A stretch of DNA of 64,000 bases from CAYWVR01 sp964461715 (GTDB taxonomy: Bacteria; Planctomycetota; Phycisphaerae; FEN-1346). The position numbers and the translations under genes are program-made. Below the pieces are notes generated by a model. That model was given only the letters and a program-made list of their open reading frames with translations, made no database searches and had not been told where the DNA came from. Within the stretch, counting starts at the first letter, position 1, and every line of letters begins with the position of its first letter. The DNA lies in the NCBI GenBank assembly GCA_964461715.1, contig CAYWVR010000004.1, positions 76,034-140,033 on the forward strand. Direction: 5' to 3'. This document shows, piece after piece, positions 51,776 to 62,457 of this stretch.

Positions 51776-52492
51776 ATGGCCGAGCCCGGCGCAAGACGGA
51801 CCCTCAGGCGGCGGATGGCGCTGGTCGCCGGAGCGCTCGTCCTGGTCCTCGCGGCCCTCGTTCTCGCCGTCTTCTGGACCCCGGCCGTCTACCGTCGCAC
51901 CGAGTCCATCGGCCCCGACCCCGAGGCGGTCGCGGCCTTTGGGACCGAGGTCGTCAACCGCATCGGCAACGCCATGCTGGACGAGAGCGGCAAGACGCGG
52001 CTCGACCTCGTGCTGACGGAACGGATGGTCAATGCGCGTCTGGCGGCGTCGCTGGAGGCGGCCCGGGCCGGCGGGATGGCCCTGCCGGAAGCGCTCGATC
52101 GGCTCCGCGTGGGGTTCGAGCCGGGGGCCGTGGTGGTGGCCACGCGGCTGGGGGAGGGGGCCGGGTCGGTCGTCGTCGCGCAGCGGCTCGAGCCGACGGC
52201 GGACGCCGAGGGGCGGCTCGTGGTGGCGGACACGTCGCTCCATGCCGGGGCCCTGCCGCTGCCGGCGGCGGTGAGCGACTACCTGCGCGAGGTCATGCGC
52301 GACCATGCGGCTCGCCTCCGGGCCGAGGACCCCGAAGACCCGGTCGCGGACCTCTGGGCCGCCGCGGCCGAGGCGGCGGCGGGGAAGCCGGTGCCCCTGG
52401 GCAAGGGCGAGCGCCGGTTGCACGTGGATCACATCGAAGTCAGGCACGGCGAATTGCGCGTGGCGGGGCATCGCGCGCCGAAGCGCGAGTAG
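51776..52492 (+). CDS. Membrane-anchored protein of unknown function
   Basis: 238 aa preceded by AAGGAG. One N-terminal membrane helix (MALVAGALVLVLAALVLAVFW, about 14-34) is followed by an extracytoplasmic domain of alternating strands (TRLDLVLTERMVNARLAASL, GFEPGAVVVATRLGEGAG). The pattern loosely resembles the YpmS/DUF2140 group. It is between rnc and gyrA. No catalytic motif. Confidence 0.65.
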   Translation: MAEPGARRTLRRRMALVAGALVLVLAALVLAVFWTPAVYRRTESIGPDPEAVAAFGTEVVNRIGNAMLDESGKTRLDLVLTERMVNARLAASLEAARAGGMALPEALDRLRVGFEPGAVVVATRLGEGAGSVVVAQRLEPTADAEGRLVVADTSLHAGALPLPAAVSDYLREVMRDHAARLRAEDPEDPVADLWAAAAEAAAGKPVPLGKGERRLHVDHIEVRHGELRVAGHRAPKRE

Positions 52493-52559
52493 CTCCCCAG
52501 ATCAAGCCCGAGGCCTCGAAGCCCCGGGCTGGGGTGCGGTCGGGTTGACCCGGTCGCCT

Positions 52560-55094
<2,535 letters not shown>

Positions 55095-55266
55095 GGGGGC
55101 CTCCCACCGGCCCGCGCCATCGTCTCCTAAACCCTTATCGTTACGCCACTTAGGAGAGCTCCGCGCGGGCGTCCGTCAAAGCGATTCTTTGTACCCGAAC
55201 GGACCCCGAAAAGCAACGGAAATCGTCCCGATTCGGACCCGAAAAAAGGGGTGGGCGCGGCCGGGT

Positions 55267-56275
55267 TCAGGACCGGTGACGCCGCCGGAACACGGTCGGA
55301 GGGACGCCCGTTTCCTCCGAGAAGATGACCGAGAGCCGCTTGGCCCCGGCGAAGGCCGACGCCTCGGCGACCTTCGGCATGGGCCAGTCCGTGTGGACCA
55401 GGAGGTCCTTGACGCGTTCGATCCGGACGCGGCGGATCTCCTGCCAGGGGCTCCGGCCGAGGACCTGCCGGAACCGCCGCTCCAGCGTCCGGCGCGAGAT
55501 CGAGACCGCCTCCAGGACGTCGTCGACGGTGATGGGGTCGGCGGCGTGCTCGCGGATGAACCGGGCCGCCCGGGCCACCTCCGCGTCGTCGGNNNNNNNN
55601 NNNNNNNNNNNNNNNNNNNNNNNNNNNNNNNNNNNNNNNNNNNNNNNNNNNNNNNNNNNNNNNNNNNNNNNNNNNNNNNNNNNNNNNNNNNNCGTCGGCG
55701 GCGCGGCAGGTGTCCGTGAGGAACCGGCCGAAGCTGTCGGCGACCACAAAGAGGCCCAGGGGCTTGGGCCGGCGGTCGAGCCAGGCCAGCAGCTCGCGGC
55801 GGCGGACGTCCGGCGTCCAGTCGATCCCCTCCGGCCCGCCGTGGTCGAAAAAGGGCGCCTCGAACCCCTCCGCCGCCAACGCACCCGCGTACCCCTCGTA
55901 TCGCTCGCGTGCGAAGCGCGGCCCGGGCTCGGCGTAGCAGGCGAAGTCCGTGAACCCGCGGTCGAGGAAATGCTCGGCCGCCTGCCGGCCCGCCTCTCGG
56001 TTGTCCGGCAGGACGGCGGGCAGGTCCGGTGCCAGGTACGAAGAGACGTTGACGACGGGAAACGGGGCAGCCTCGAAGGCCGCCGCCACCTGCGGGTTGC
56101 TGGCCTGGGCCACGAGGCCGTCGACCGGCCACGCCTCGATCCCCCGGTGCGGGCCCTGCACCCAGTGAAACTCCCACGGCCCGTGCTCGCGGCTGAACCG
56201 CGCGACGCCGTGCCGCACACCCCGCCCGTAGCCGGAGAGACCGTCGACCAAGACGCTGACCCGGGTCGCTTCCAT
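55267..56275 (-). CDS. XylR-like transcriptional regulator, broken by an assembly gap
   Basis: The N-terminal part (194 aa from the ATG at 56275, with GAGGAAA upstream) is a LacI/PurR-type sugar-binding domain (VSVLVDGLSGYGRGVRHGVA, FPVVNVSSYLAPDLPAVLPD). After 100 N, the C-terminal part in another frame is an AraC-type DNA-binding domain (VDDVLEAVSISRRTLERRFRQVLG, then FAGAKRLSVIFSEETGVPP). The order matches E. coli XylR. Comparing with XylR, about 70 residues are missing and the gap length is unknown, so the frame change is an artefact. It is divergent from a PEP-CTERM gene and near a GH130 gene. Confidence 0.85.
55593..55692. other. Assembly gap of 100 N
   Basis: Exactly 100 N, a standard scaffold placeholder of unknown true length. 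It interrupts the regulator gene. From XylR alignment roughly 210 bases are missing. Confidence 0.95.
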
Positions 56276-56335
56276 AAGCTGTTTCCTCGCAAAGCCTTAC
56301 GCGGAGACCGGTGCCGTCCGGCCGCCGCGCTCCCA

Positions 56336-56386
56336 AGTATACTCGAAATCCCGCGTGACGCAATAGTGGGAAGAAGTTGACGCATT
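56336..56386. promoter_or_regulatory. Regulator promoter with two direct repeats, AraC-type operator candidate
   Basis: On the minus strand TTGCGT (56363-56358), 16 bases, TATACT (56341-56336) would drive the regulator gene. TGACGCAAT starts at 56356 and TGACGCATT at 56378, direct repeats 22 bases apart, two helical turns, overlapping the -35 box. That spacing fits an AraC-family regulator bound to its own promoter. Confidence 0.45.
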
Positions 56387-56465
56387 CCTTGCTGGCGTGG
56401 GGGCCCTTTGTGCGCCATAATGTGCCATAGGCTCAAGGAACAGACTGTTTGCGAAGGAGCAAGGC

Positions 56466-57401
56466 ATGAGACGGATCGCATGTGTCCTGGCATGGCTCGT
56501 CCTGGCGACCGGTGCCGCGAACGCCGCCGTCATCATCATCGACGACCACGGTGTCGGCGAGCAGGGCAGCGGGACCTTCGCCCTTACCAATACGAGCAAG
56601 GGTCGCGCGAAGAGCGGCATGTATCACCCAGGCGGCTCCGGCGACGGTTGCTATCTCCTCGACAACGGCTATACCGCGACGTGGACGCCCACGCTGACGG
56701 CCGGGCCGCACCTGGTGGAGGTCTGGAATCCGACGGATGCCACGGCCATCGTGACCAACACGACCACCGTCAGCCACGCCGGGGGCTCGACCGATTACGT
56801 CTTCAAGCAGACCTCTGCGGGCGGGCACTGGGCCGCCCTGGGCTTCCACACCTTTAACGCCGGGACGGGCGGCAACGTCTCCATCACCGGCGCCAACTAC
56901 GGCTATGCCGATGCTGTCCGGTTCTCCACCGGCGACGAGCCCATGAAGGGCGCCTTCGGCCTCGGCCAGACCTTCGCCTGGAGCGCGGTCGGCGACTGGG
57001 ACGAGGCCACCTCGGGAGACGATTACGTGACCCGCGACGCCGGCGACGTCTTTACCTGGGCCCTGAACGTCGTGCCTGGCGCCTACGAGATCGATTTCCG
57101 CTACCTCTACGACGATGACCGGTCCCCCGACACGGTCGTCCAGGTCTGGGACGGCGGCACGCAGCTGGGCAGCGACCTCGTCCTCGACCAGAACGGCGTC
57201 AACTCGGACCCGCTGGAGGGGACCAAGCCCCTCGGCACGTACACCTTCTCCGGCTCGACGGCCGAGGTCCGGGTCATCGCCTCCGGCAACCTGAGCGCCA
57301 GCGTCCTCGGCGTGGACGCGGGGTGGGTGCCCGAGCCGGCGACGCTGACACTGTTGGCCGCGGGTGCGGCGGGCGTCCTTGCCGCGCGCCGGCGGCGGTA
57401 G
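56466..57401 (+). CDS. PEP-CTERM protein with a golvesin-like domain
   Basis: 311 aa preceded by AAGGAG. The signal peptide is MRRIACVLAWLVLATGAANA. Residues about 25-160 match the golvesin C-terminal-like domain (GVGEQGSGTF, YLLDNGYTATWTPTL, HWAALGFHTFNAGTGGNVSI), a carbohydrate- or surface-associated beta sandwich. A second beta region follows. The C terminus has WVPEPATLTLLAAGAAGVLA and RRRR, an exosortase signal. It is divergent from the XylR-like gene and may be its target. Confidence 0.83.
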   Translation: MRRIACVLAWLVLATGAANAAVIIIDDHGVGEQGSGTFALTNTSKGRAKSGMYHPGGSGDGCYLLDNGYTATWTPTLTAGPHLVEVWNPTDATAIVTNTTTVSHAGGSTDYVFKQTSAGGHWAALGFHTFNAGTGGNVSITGANYGYADAVRFSTGDEPMKGAFGLGQTFAWSAVGDWDEATSGDDYVTRDAGDVFTWALNVVPGAYEIDFRYLYDDDRSPDTVVQVWDGGTQLGSDLVLDQNGVNSDPLEGTKPLGTYTFSGSTAEVRVIASGNLSASVLGVDAGWVPEPATLTLLAAGAAGVLAARRRR

Positions 57402-57554
57402 GGCGCCGTTTTGCCGCGCGGCCCGCCTTGTGCTACAGGCGCGGGAGGCGCGCCCCACCCCGGGCTGTCCTGAGAGCGCCGCGCAAGCGGGGCGGCGAAA
57501 CGGGCCCGGTGCGTATCGCCACGCGGGTCGGCAAGCGGCGCGGCGAGTGGGTCC

Positions 57555-58496
57555 CTATCCCCCGTCGCCCGTGACCGGCTCCGACTCCAGGCACCACGCG
57601 ACCAGGGCGTCGAGTTGCCCGGTGGCCAGGCACACGGTTGTGTCCGCGGCCCCGTAGTAGACCTTCAGTTCGCCGTCCGGTTCGGCGATCGCCGCGCACG
57701 GGAAGACGACGTTCATGACGTCGCCGACGCGTTCGTAGAGCTCGGTGGGGGCCAGGAGGTAGTTCTCGGGGCGGGCCCGGAGAATCCACGGGCGCTCGAG
57801 GTCCAGAAGGGCCGCCCCCATCGTGTAGACGCTCCCGTCGGCGGTGCGGTGGACGCCGTGATAGATGATCAGCCACCCCTCCTCCGTGCGGAGGGGAGGC
57901 GCGCCCGCGCCGACCTTCCATTCCGACCATCCCGGCATCGGCCGCATCACCGGCCGCCACCGGCCCCAGTGAATAAGGTCGGGGCTCTCGGCGTACCACA
58001 TCTCGGCGGGGGTGTCGACGGGGGCATAGGGCCGCTCCAGGCGGGCGTACGTCCCGCCGACCTTCTCCGGGAACAGGACGCAGTTGCGGTTGTGGGCGGG
58101 GGAGAGGTTCCCCACCTGCCGGAAGGTCTCGAAGTCGTCCGTCACCGCCAGGCCGATCCGCGACCCGTGCACGGAGTCGTGGTTGGCGTACGTGATCCAG
58201 TAGCGGTCCTCCAGGACCGTCACGCGCGGGTCGTAGGTGTGCTCGAGGGGCGCGAAATCCGGGTCGTCCGAATCGATGGCAATGGGTCCCTCGATGGTCC
58301 AGTCGACGCCGTCGGCGCTTCGCCCGAGGTGAAACTTCGAGAACTGGTTGTGGTGCTCGACGCGGAAGACGCCCACGTACCCGTCGCCGAAACGCACCGC
58401 CGCCGAGTTGAAGATCGACGCCGCGCCCCCCGGCACGTCCGCGGGCCCGATGAGCGGGTTCTTGGGGTGTCTCGCGAGGAGAGTTTCGCAGGCCAT
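57555..58496 (-). CDS. GH130-family beta-mannoside phosphorylase
   Basis: 313 aa. It has the five-bladed propeller of GH130 with blocks FRVEHHNQFSKFHLGRS, HTYDPRVTVLEDRYWITYAN near 87 (catalytic Asp in YDPR) and WYAESPDLIHWGRW, ending YHGVHRTADGSVYTMGAALLD, and NVVFPCAAIAE. Members release mannose 1-phosphate from beta-mannosides such as mannobiose or 4-O-beta-mannosyl glucose. AGAAAGG precedes the ATG. It may be under the nearby XylR-type regulator. Exact substrate unknown. Confidence 0.88.
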   Translation of the reverse strand: MACETLLARHPKNPLIGPADVPGGAASIFNSAAVRFGDGYVGVFRVEHHNQFSKFHLGRSADGVDWTIEGPIAIDSDDPDFAPLEHTYDPRVTVLEDRYWITYANHDSVHGSRIGLAVTDDFETFRQVGNLSPAHNRNCVLFPEKVGGTYARLERPYAPVDTPAEMWYAESPDLIHWGRWRPVMRPMPGWSEWKVGAGAPPLRTEEGWLIIYHGVHRTADGSVYTMGAALLDLERPWILRARPENYLLAPTELYERVGDVMNVVFPCAAIAEPDGELKVYYGAADTTVCLATGQLDALVAWCLESEPVTGDGG

Positions 58497-58836
58497 GGCG
58501 CGCCTTTCTCTGACAGGGGTTCACCGTATGGTAAGCCCCGCCGCCGCGCGGCCGCAAGCCTCCCCGTTGAAACCCCCGCCGAAGGCGCTGGAGGGGCCGC
58601 CGAGATCCATCCGCACTGGATTCTGCGTGAGGTGCCGGACGGGGCGGTCGTCAACTCCCACGGCCACCGCTGCGCGAGCGTCAACCGGGGCAACGCGCAC
58701 GCCCGGGCCCGCTACGAGACGATCAAGGCCCTCGACCCGGCCCCCCCCGGGGAACCGGTGGGCGAGGTGTGGGCGGCGACGGCGCGGCGGCCTTTTTGGT
58801 GGCAACCGGGCCCCGCTGCGCCCGATAATCGATCCC
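58497..58836. other. 340-base intergenic region before nadE
   Basis: An open stretch around 58610-58800 reads like weak protein sequence (for example VVNSHGHRCASVNRGNAHAR) but has no start with a Shine-Dalgarno and runs into nadE in another frame. I do not call it a gene. GATAAT at 58824-58829 precedes nadE by seven bases. Confidence 0.4.
58824..58829 (+). promoter_or_regulatory. -10 box giving a leaderless nadE transcript
   Basis: GATAAT lies seven bases before the ATG at 58837 and there is no Shine-Dalgarno site. No good -35 box was found at 16-18 bases upstream. Confidence 0.4.
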
Positions 58837-60495
58837 ATGAAAATCGCCCTCGCCCAGATCAACCCGACCATCGGCGACCTCCAGGGGAACCTTTGCCGCA
58901 TCCTCGACGTCTATCGGCGGGCCGCCGGCACCGGGGCCGAACTGGTCGTCACGCCGGAGCTCTCGCTCATCGGGTACCCGCCGAAGGACCTGCTGCTGAA
59001 GCCCCGGTTCGTCGGCGACGTGCTGGCGGCGCTGGAGCGGCTGGTGGGCGAGACCGGGGAGACGGGCCTTCTCGTGGGGTACGTCGACCGGGCGACGGGC
59101 GACCGGGGCCTTCCGCTCCACAACGCCGCCGCCCTCGTCGCCGGGGGCGAGGTCCTTGCGACCAAGCACAAGGCGCTCCTCCCGATGTACGATGTCTTCG
59201 ACGAGCTGCGCTATTTCGAACCGGGCAAGGGGAGCCAGGTCGTCGAGTTCCGGGGCCTGAAGCTGGGCCTCTCGATCTGCGAGGACATCTGGACCCAGGA
59301 ATCGGCGGCCGGGCCCGTCTCCCGCCTCTACCACGGTAACCCCATCGCCGAGCTCGTGGAGGAGGGGGCCGAGGTCCTCATCAACATGTCCGCCTCGCCC
59401 TTCGTCCTCGGCAAGGAGGCCCAGCGCCGCGACCTCGTGCGGGCCCAGGCCGTCAAGTACGGTCGGCCGGTCGTCTACGTCAACCAGGTGGGCGGCAACG
59501 ACGAGCTGATCTTCGACGGGGCCGGCTTTGCCATGGACGCCGCCGGCCGGCTCCTGGTGCAGTTGGCGGCGTTCGAGGAGGACTGGGCGGTCGTGGACGT
59601 GCCGGGCGCCGCGCCGCTGCGGGCCCCGGCACCGGTGCTCGCCGATACCGAAGCGCTGCGGCAGGCGCTCGTGCTGGGCGTGCGGGACTACATGGCCAAG
59701 TGCGGCTTTGCGGACGCCGTCCTCGGCCTCTCCGGGGGCATCGATTCGAGCGTGGTGGCGGCCCTGGCGGTCCAGGCCGTCGGCGCCGAGCACGTGACGG
59801 GCGTGGCCCTTCCGAGCCGCCACAGCTCCGCGCACAGCGTCGAGGACGCTCGGGCCCTGGCCGAGAACCTCGGCATCCGCTTCCTTGTCCTGCCCATCGA
59901 CGAGGCTCACGGGGCCATGGAAGGCGTCCTGGCCGAGGTCTTCGAGGGCCTCGAACCCGGCATCGCCGAGGAGAACATCCAGGCCCGCGTCCGGGGGGAC
60001 CTCCTGATGGCCCTCTCGAACAAGTTCGGGTGGATCGTCCTTTCGACCGGCAACAAGAGCGAGATGGCCGTCGGCTACTGCACCCTCTACGGCGACATGG
60101 CGGGCGGCCTGGCCGTCGTCAGCGACGTGCCGAAGACGCTGCTCTACCGCTTGGCCCGACACCTGAATCGGGTGATGACGCCGCCGCCGATTCCGGAGCG
60201 GGTCCTGACGAAGCCGCCCTCGGCGGAGCTGAAGCCCGACCAGACGGACCAGGACTCCCTCCCGCCCTACGACGTGCTCGACGGCATCCTCGACCTCTAC
60301 GTCCGCCAGGAACGGTCCCGCGACGAGATCGTCGCCGCCGGCTACGACGAGGCCGTGGTGGGGGAGGTGATCCGCATGGTCGACCGGAACGAGTACAAGC
60401 GTCAACAGGCGGCCCCGGGCCTCAAGGTCACGGGCCGGGCCTTCGGCTTCGGCCGCCGCATGCCCATCGCCCAACGTTACGACGCCCATCGGTAG
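58837..60495 (+). CDS. nadE: Glutamine-dependent NAD+ synthetase
   Basis: 552 aa. The N-terminal nitrilase-like glutaminase domain (about 1-260) has Glu in VTPELSLIGYPPKDLL, Lys in TKHKALLPMYDVFDE and the nucleophile Cys in LGLSICEDIW. The C-terminal synthetase domain has the P-loop LGLSGGIDSSVVAALA near 291 and STGNKSEMAVGYCTLYGDMAGG. It makes NAD+ from nicotinate adenine dinucleotide, ATP and glutamine. Length and order match the fused NadE found in many bacteria. It is followed after 11 bases by an MFS gene. Confidence 0.96.
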   Translation: MKIALAQINPTIGDLQGNLCRILDVYRRAAGTGAELVVTPELSLIGYPPKDLLLKPRFVGDVLAALERLVGETGETGLLVGYVDRATGDRGLPLHNAAALVAGGEVLATKHKALLPMYDVFDELRYFEPGKGSQVVEFRGLKLGLSICEDIWTQESAAGPVSRLYHGNPIAELVEEGAEVLINMSASPFVLGKEAQRRDLVRAQAVKYGRPVVYVNQVGGNDELIFDGAGFAMDAAGRLLVQLAAFEEDWAVVDVPGAAPLRAPAPVLADTEALRQALVLGVRDYMAKCGFADAVLGLSGGIDSSVVAALAVQAVGAEHVTGVALPSRHSSAHSVEDARALAENLGIRFLVLPIDEAHGAMEGVLAEVFEGLEPGIAEENIQARVRGDLLMALSNKFGWIVLSTGNKSEMAVGYCTLYGDMAGGLAVVSDVPKTLLYRLARHLNRVMTPPPIPERVLTKPPSAELKPDQTDQDSLPPYDVLDGILDLYVRQERSRDEIVAAGYDEAVVGEVIRMVDRNEYKRQQAAPGLKVTGRAFGFGRRMPIAQRYDAHR

Positions 60496-60506
60496 AGGTG
60501 TCGCCC

Positions 60507-61793
60507 ATGGCGGAACCCGATCGCCCCGGCTTCCTCGCCCAACTCAAGGCATCGCTCCCGCGCAACGTCCGGGTGCTGGGGGTCGTCTCGTTCCTGACGG
60601 ACGCTTCGAGCGAGATGATCCTCTGGAGCGTCCCGTTCTTCATCGCGCTTCTGGGGGGCGGGGCGGTGTGGATCGGGGCGGTCGAGGGCCTCCGCGAGAG
60701 TCTCTCGAGCCTCCTGAAACTCGTCTCCGGATGGTTCTCCGATAAGATCGGGCGGCGCAAAGGGCTCATCGCCGCCGGCTACGGCATCTCGACGCTCGCG
60801 AAGCCGCTGCTGGCGCTTGCGGGCGCCCCGTGGCACGTGGCGGCGGTCCTGGGGTTCGAGCGGGTCGGCAAGGGCGTCCGCACCGCCCCGCGCGACGCCC
60901 TCATCGCCAGCGTCGTCGACGAGGCCCATCGCGGCAAGGCCTTCTCGTTCCACCGGATGATGGACCACGCCGGGGCCGGGGTCGGCCTGCTGGCGGGGAC
61001 CGCCGCCGTCGTCTTCCTCTTCCCGTGGTTCCGCGAGATGCCTGCGATGGAACCGGGCGACGTGTTCCGATGGATGTACGTCATCTCGGCGGTGCCGGCG
61101 GCCCTGGCGGTGCTCGCGATCCTCGTCTTCGTCCGCGAGAAGGCGGCGCCGAAGGGCGGACCGAAGCTCTCCTTTACCGGGTCCTACGACCGGCGGTTCG
61201 GGTTCTTCCTCGCGACGCTCCTGGTCTTCGCCCTGGGCAACTCCTCCGACGCGTTCCTCATTGTGCGCGCCGGCGAGGTCCTGGGGTACGACGTCGTGGG
61301 GCAGGCACAGCGGGCCGAGTTGGCCCGGTCCTGGCAGTTCCCCTGGCAGCTTCCGCTGATGTTCCTCGTGCTCTCGCTCGCGAAGATGATCTTCTCGATG
61401 CCGGGCGGGGTGCTGGCCGACAAGATCGGGCGGGCGCGGACGCTGGCCCTCGGGTGGGGAGTGTACGCGGCGGTGTACGTCGCGTTCGGGTTCGCGACGT
61501 CGGCGTGGCAGGTGTGGGGCCTGTTCGTCGCGTACGGCCTCTTCTACGGGTTTACCGAGGGGGTCGAGAAGGCCGTGGTCGCGGACTTCGTGCGGCCCGA
61601 GGTGCGGGGCTCGGCGTACGGGCTCTACGCCTTCGCCGACGGGATCGCAAAGTTCCCGGCCAGCCTGCTCTTGGGGTTCTTCTACCAGGCGATCGGGGCG
61701 CGGTTCGCGTTCGGGTTCGGGGGGGCCTGCGCGGGCGTGGCGTGCCTGATGCTGGTGGGGCTCCTCCGGTTCAAGGGTACGAAGAAAGACTGA
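60507..61793 (+). CDS. Major facilitator superfamily transporter
   Basis: 428 aa with about 12 membrane helices. The loop motif between helices 2 and 3 is GWFSDKIGRRKGLI near 75, and a related ADKIGRARTL occurs in the second half near 300. GAGGTG precedes the ATG at 60507. The first residues lack a signal peptide. The substrate is unknown; sequence features such as DASSEMILWSVPFFIALLGG in helix 1 fit the group of MFS exporters often found in bacteria from soil and water. It may be cotranscribed with nadE. Confidence 0.88.
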   Translation: MAEPDRPGFLAQLKASLPRNVRVLGVVSFLTDASSEMILWSVPFFIALLGGGAVWIGAVEGLRESLSSLLKLVSGWFSDKIGRRKGLIAAGYGISTLAKPLLALAGAPWHVAAVLGFERVGKGVRTAPRDALIASVVDEAHRGKAFSFHRMMDHAGAGVGLLAGTAAVVFLFPWFREMPAMEPGDVFRWMYVISAVPAALAVLAILVFVREKAAPKGGPKLSFTGSYDRRFGFFLATLLVFALGNSSDAFLIVRAGEVLGYDVVGQAQRAELARSWQFPWQLPLMFLVLSLAKMIFSMPGGVLADKIGRARTLALGWGVYAAVYVAFGFATSAWQVWGLFVAYGLFYGFTEGVEKAVVADFVRPEVRGSAYGLYAFADGIAKFPASLLLGFFYQAIGARFAFGFGGACAGVACLMLVGLLRFKGTKKD

Positions 61794-61806
61794 GCCGCAT
61801 GCGGCT

Positions 61807-62457
61807 TCAGTGCCAAACCCACCAGGGCGCTTCGGCAAGCTCCGCGTACACCACGAGATCAAACGTGACGTGGGCGGCAAGCGGGGCCCACAGGCCGCCC
61901 GGCATCTCGCGCATCGCGCCGAAGAGCGTGCCGCCGAGGAGCGTGACGACGGCCAGGAAGACGAGGTCCGTCTCGGCGCCCGGCGGTGGCGCGGCAAAGA
62001 GGGCCGTCTTGTAGGCCGTGTGCATCGCCGCCGCCAGCACCACCGCCCCGACGGCGCCGAAGGGTCGGGCCCGGCCCTGCATCCACCCTCGGTAGACAAA
62101 CTCTTCGGTTCCGCCGATGAGGCCCGCCACCAGCGCGAATCCGCCGAAGCCCTGCGACAGGACCGGCTCGCCGAGGTAGTGCCGGTACCAGAACCCGAGC
62201 ACCAGCCCCGCCAGGACGCCCACCCCCACGCCGCGCGCCGAGCGGCCCGGCTGGGCCAGGCCCAACACCGCCGCCGGCGCTTTCGCCCGCGCGAGCGACC
62301 GCACGAGGACCACGGCCGCGAGGCCCAGCCCCGCCCAAGCCACGGCGCGCACGGGGCCGGCCTTGTGGATGAACAGGGCGAACAGGACCATCCCCGCCCC
62401 GGCCGCGAGGACCTCGCCGAGGCCCGACCATCCACGCCCCGGCCGCGCCGGGCTCAT
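61807..62457 (-). CDS. CPBP-family intramembrane metalloprotease
   Basis: 216 aa with about six membrane helices. Motif 1 is TEEFVYRGWM (EExxxR) near 121. Motif 2 His is in AAMHTAYK near 147. Motif 3 is AHVTFDLVVY near 197. These are the glutamate and histidines of the CAAX protease/bacteriocin-processing family, so the protein probably cleaves within the membrane. The ATG overlaps the upstream stop by four bases, so the two genes are coupled. Confidence 0.88.
   Translation of the reverse strand: MSPARPGRGWSGLGEVLAAGAGMVLFALFIHKAGPVRAVAWAGLGLAAVVLVRSLARAKAPAAVLGLAQPGRSARGVGVGVLAGLVLGFWYRHYLGEPVLSQGFGGFALVAGLIGGTEEFVYRGWMQGRARPFGAVGAVVLAAAMHTAYKTALFAAPPPGAETDLVFLAVVTLLGGTLFGAMREMPGGLWAPLAAHVTFDLVVYAELAEAPWWVWH

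Noticed and set aside
55127..56275. Two separate frames across the N run as real genes
   Set aside because: They are the two halves of one XylR-like gene; the frame difference comes from the placeholder gap.
58610..58800. Protein-like reading frame with VVNSHGHRCASVNRGNAHAR
   Set aside because: No start with a Shine-Dalgarno site, no family recognised, and it runs into nadE in another frame.
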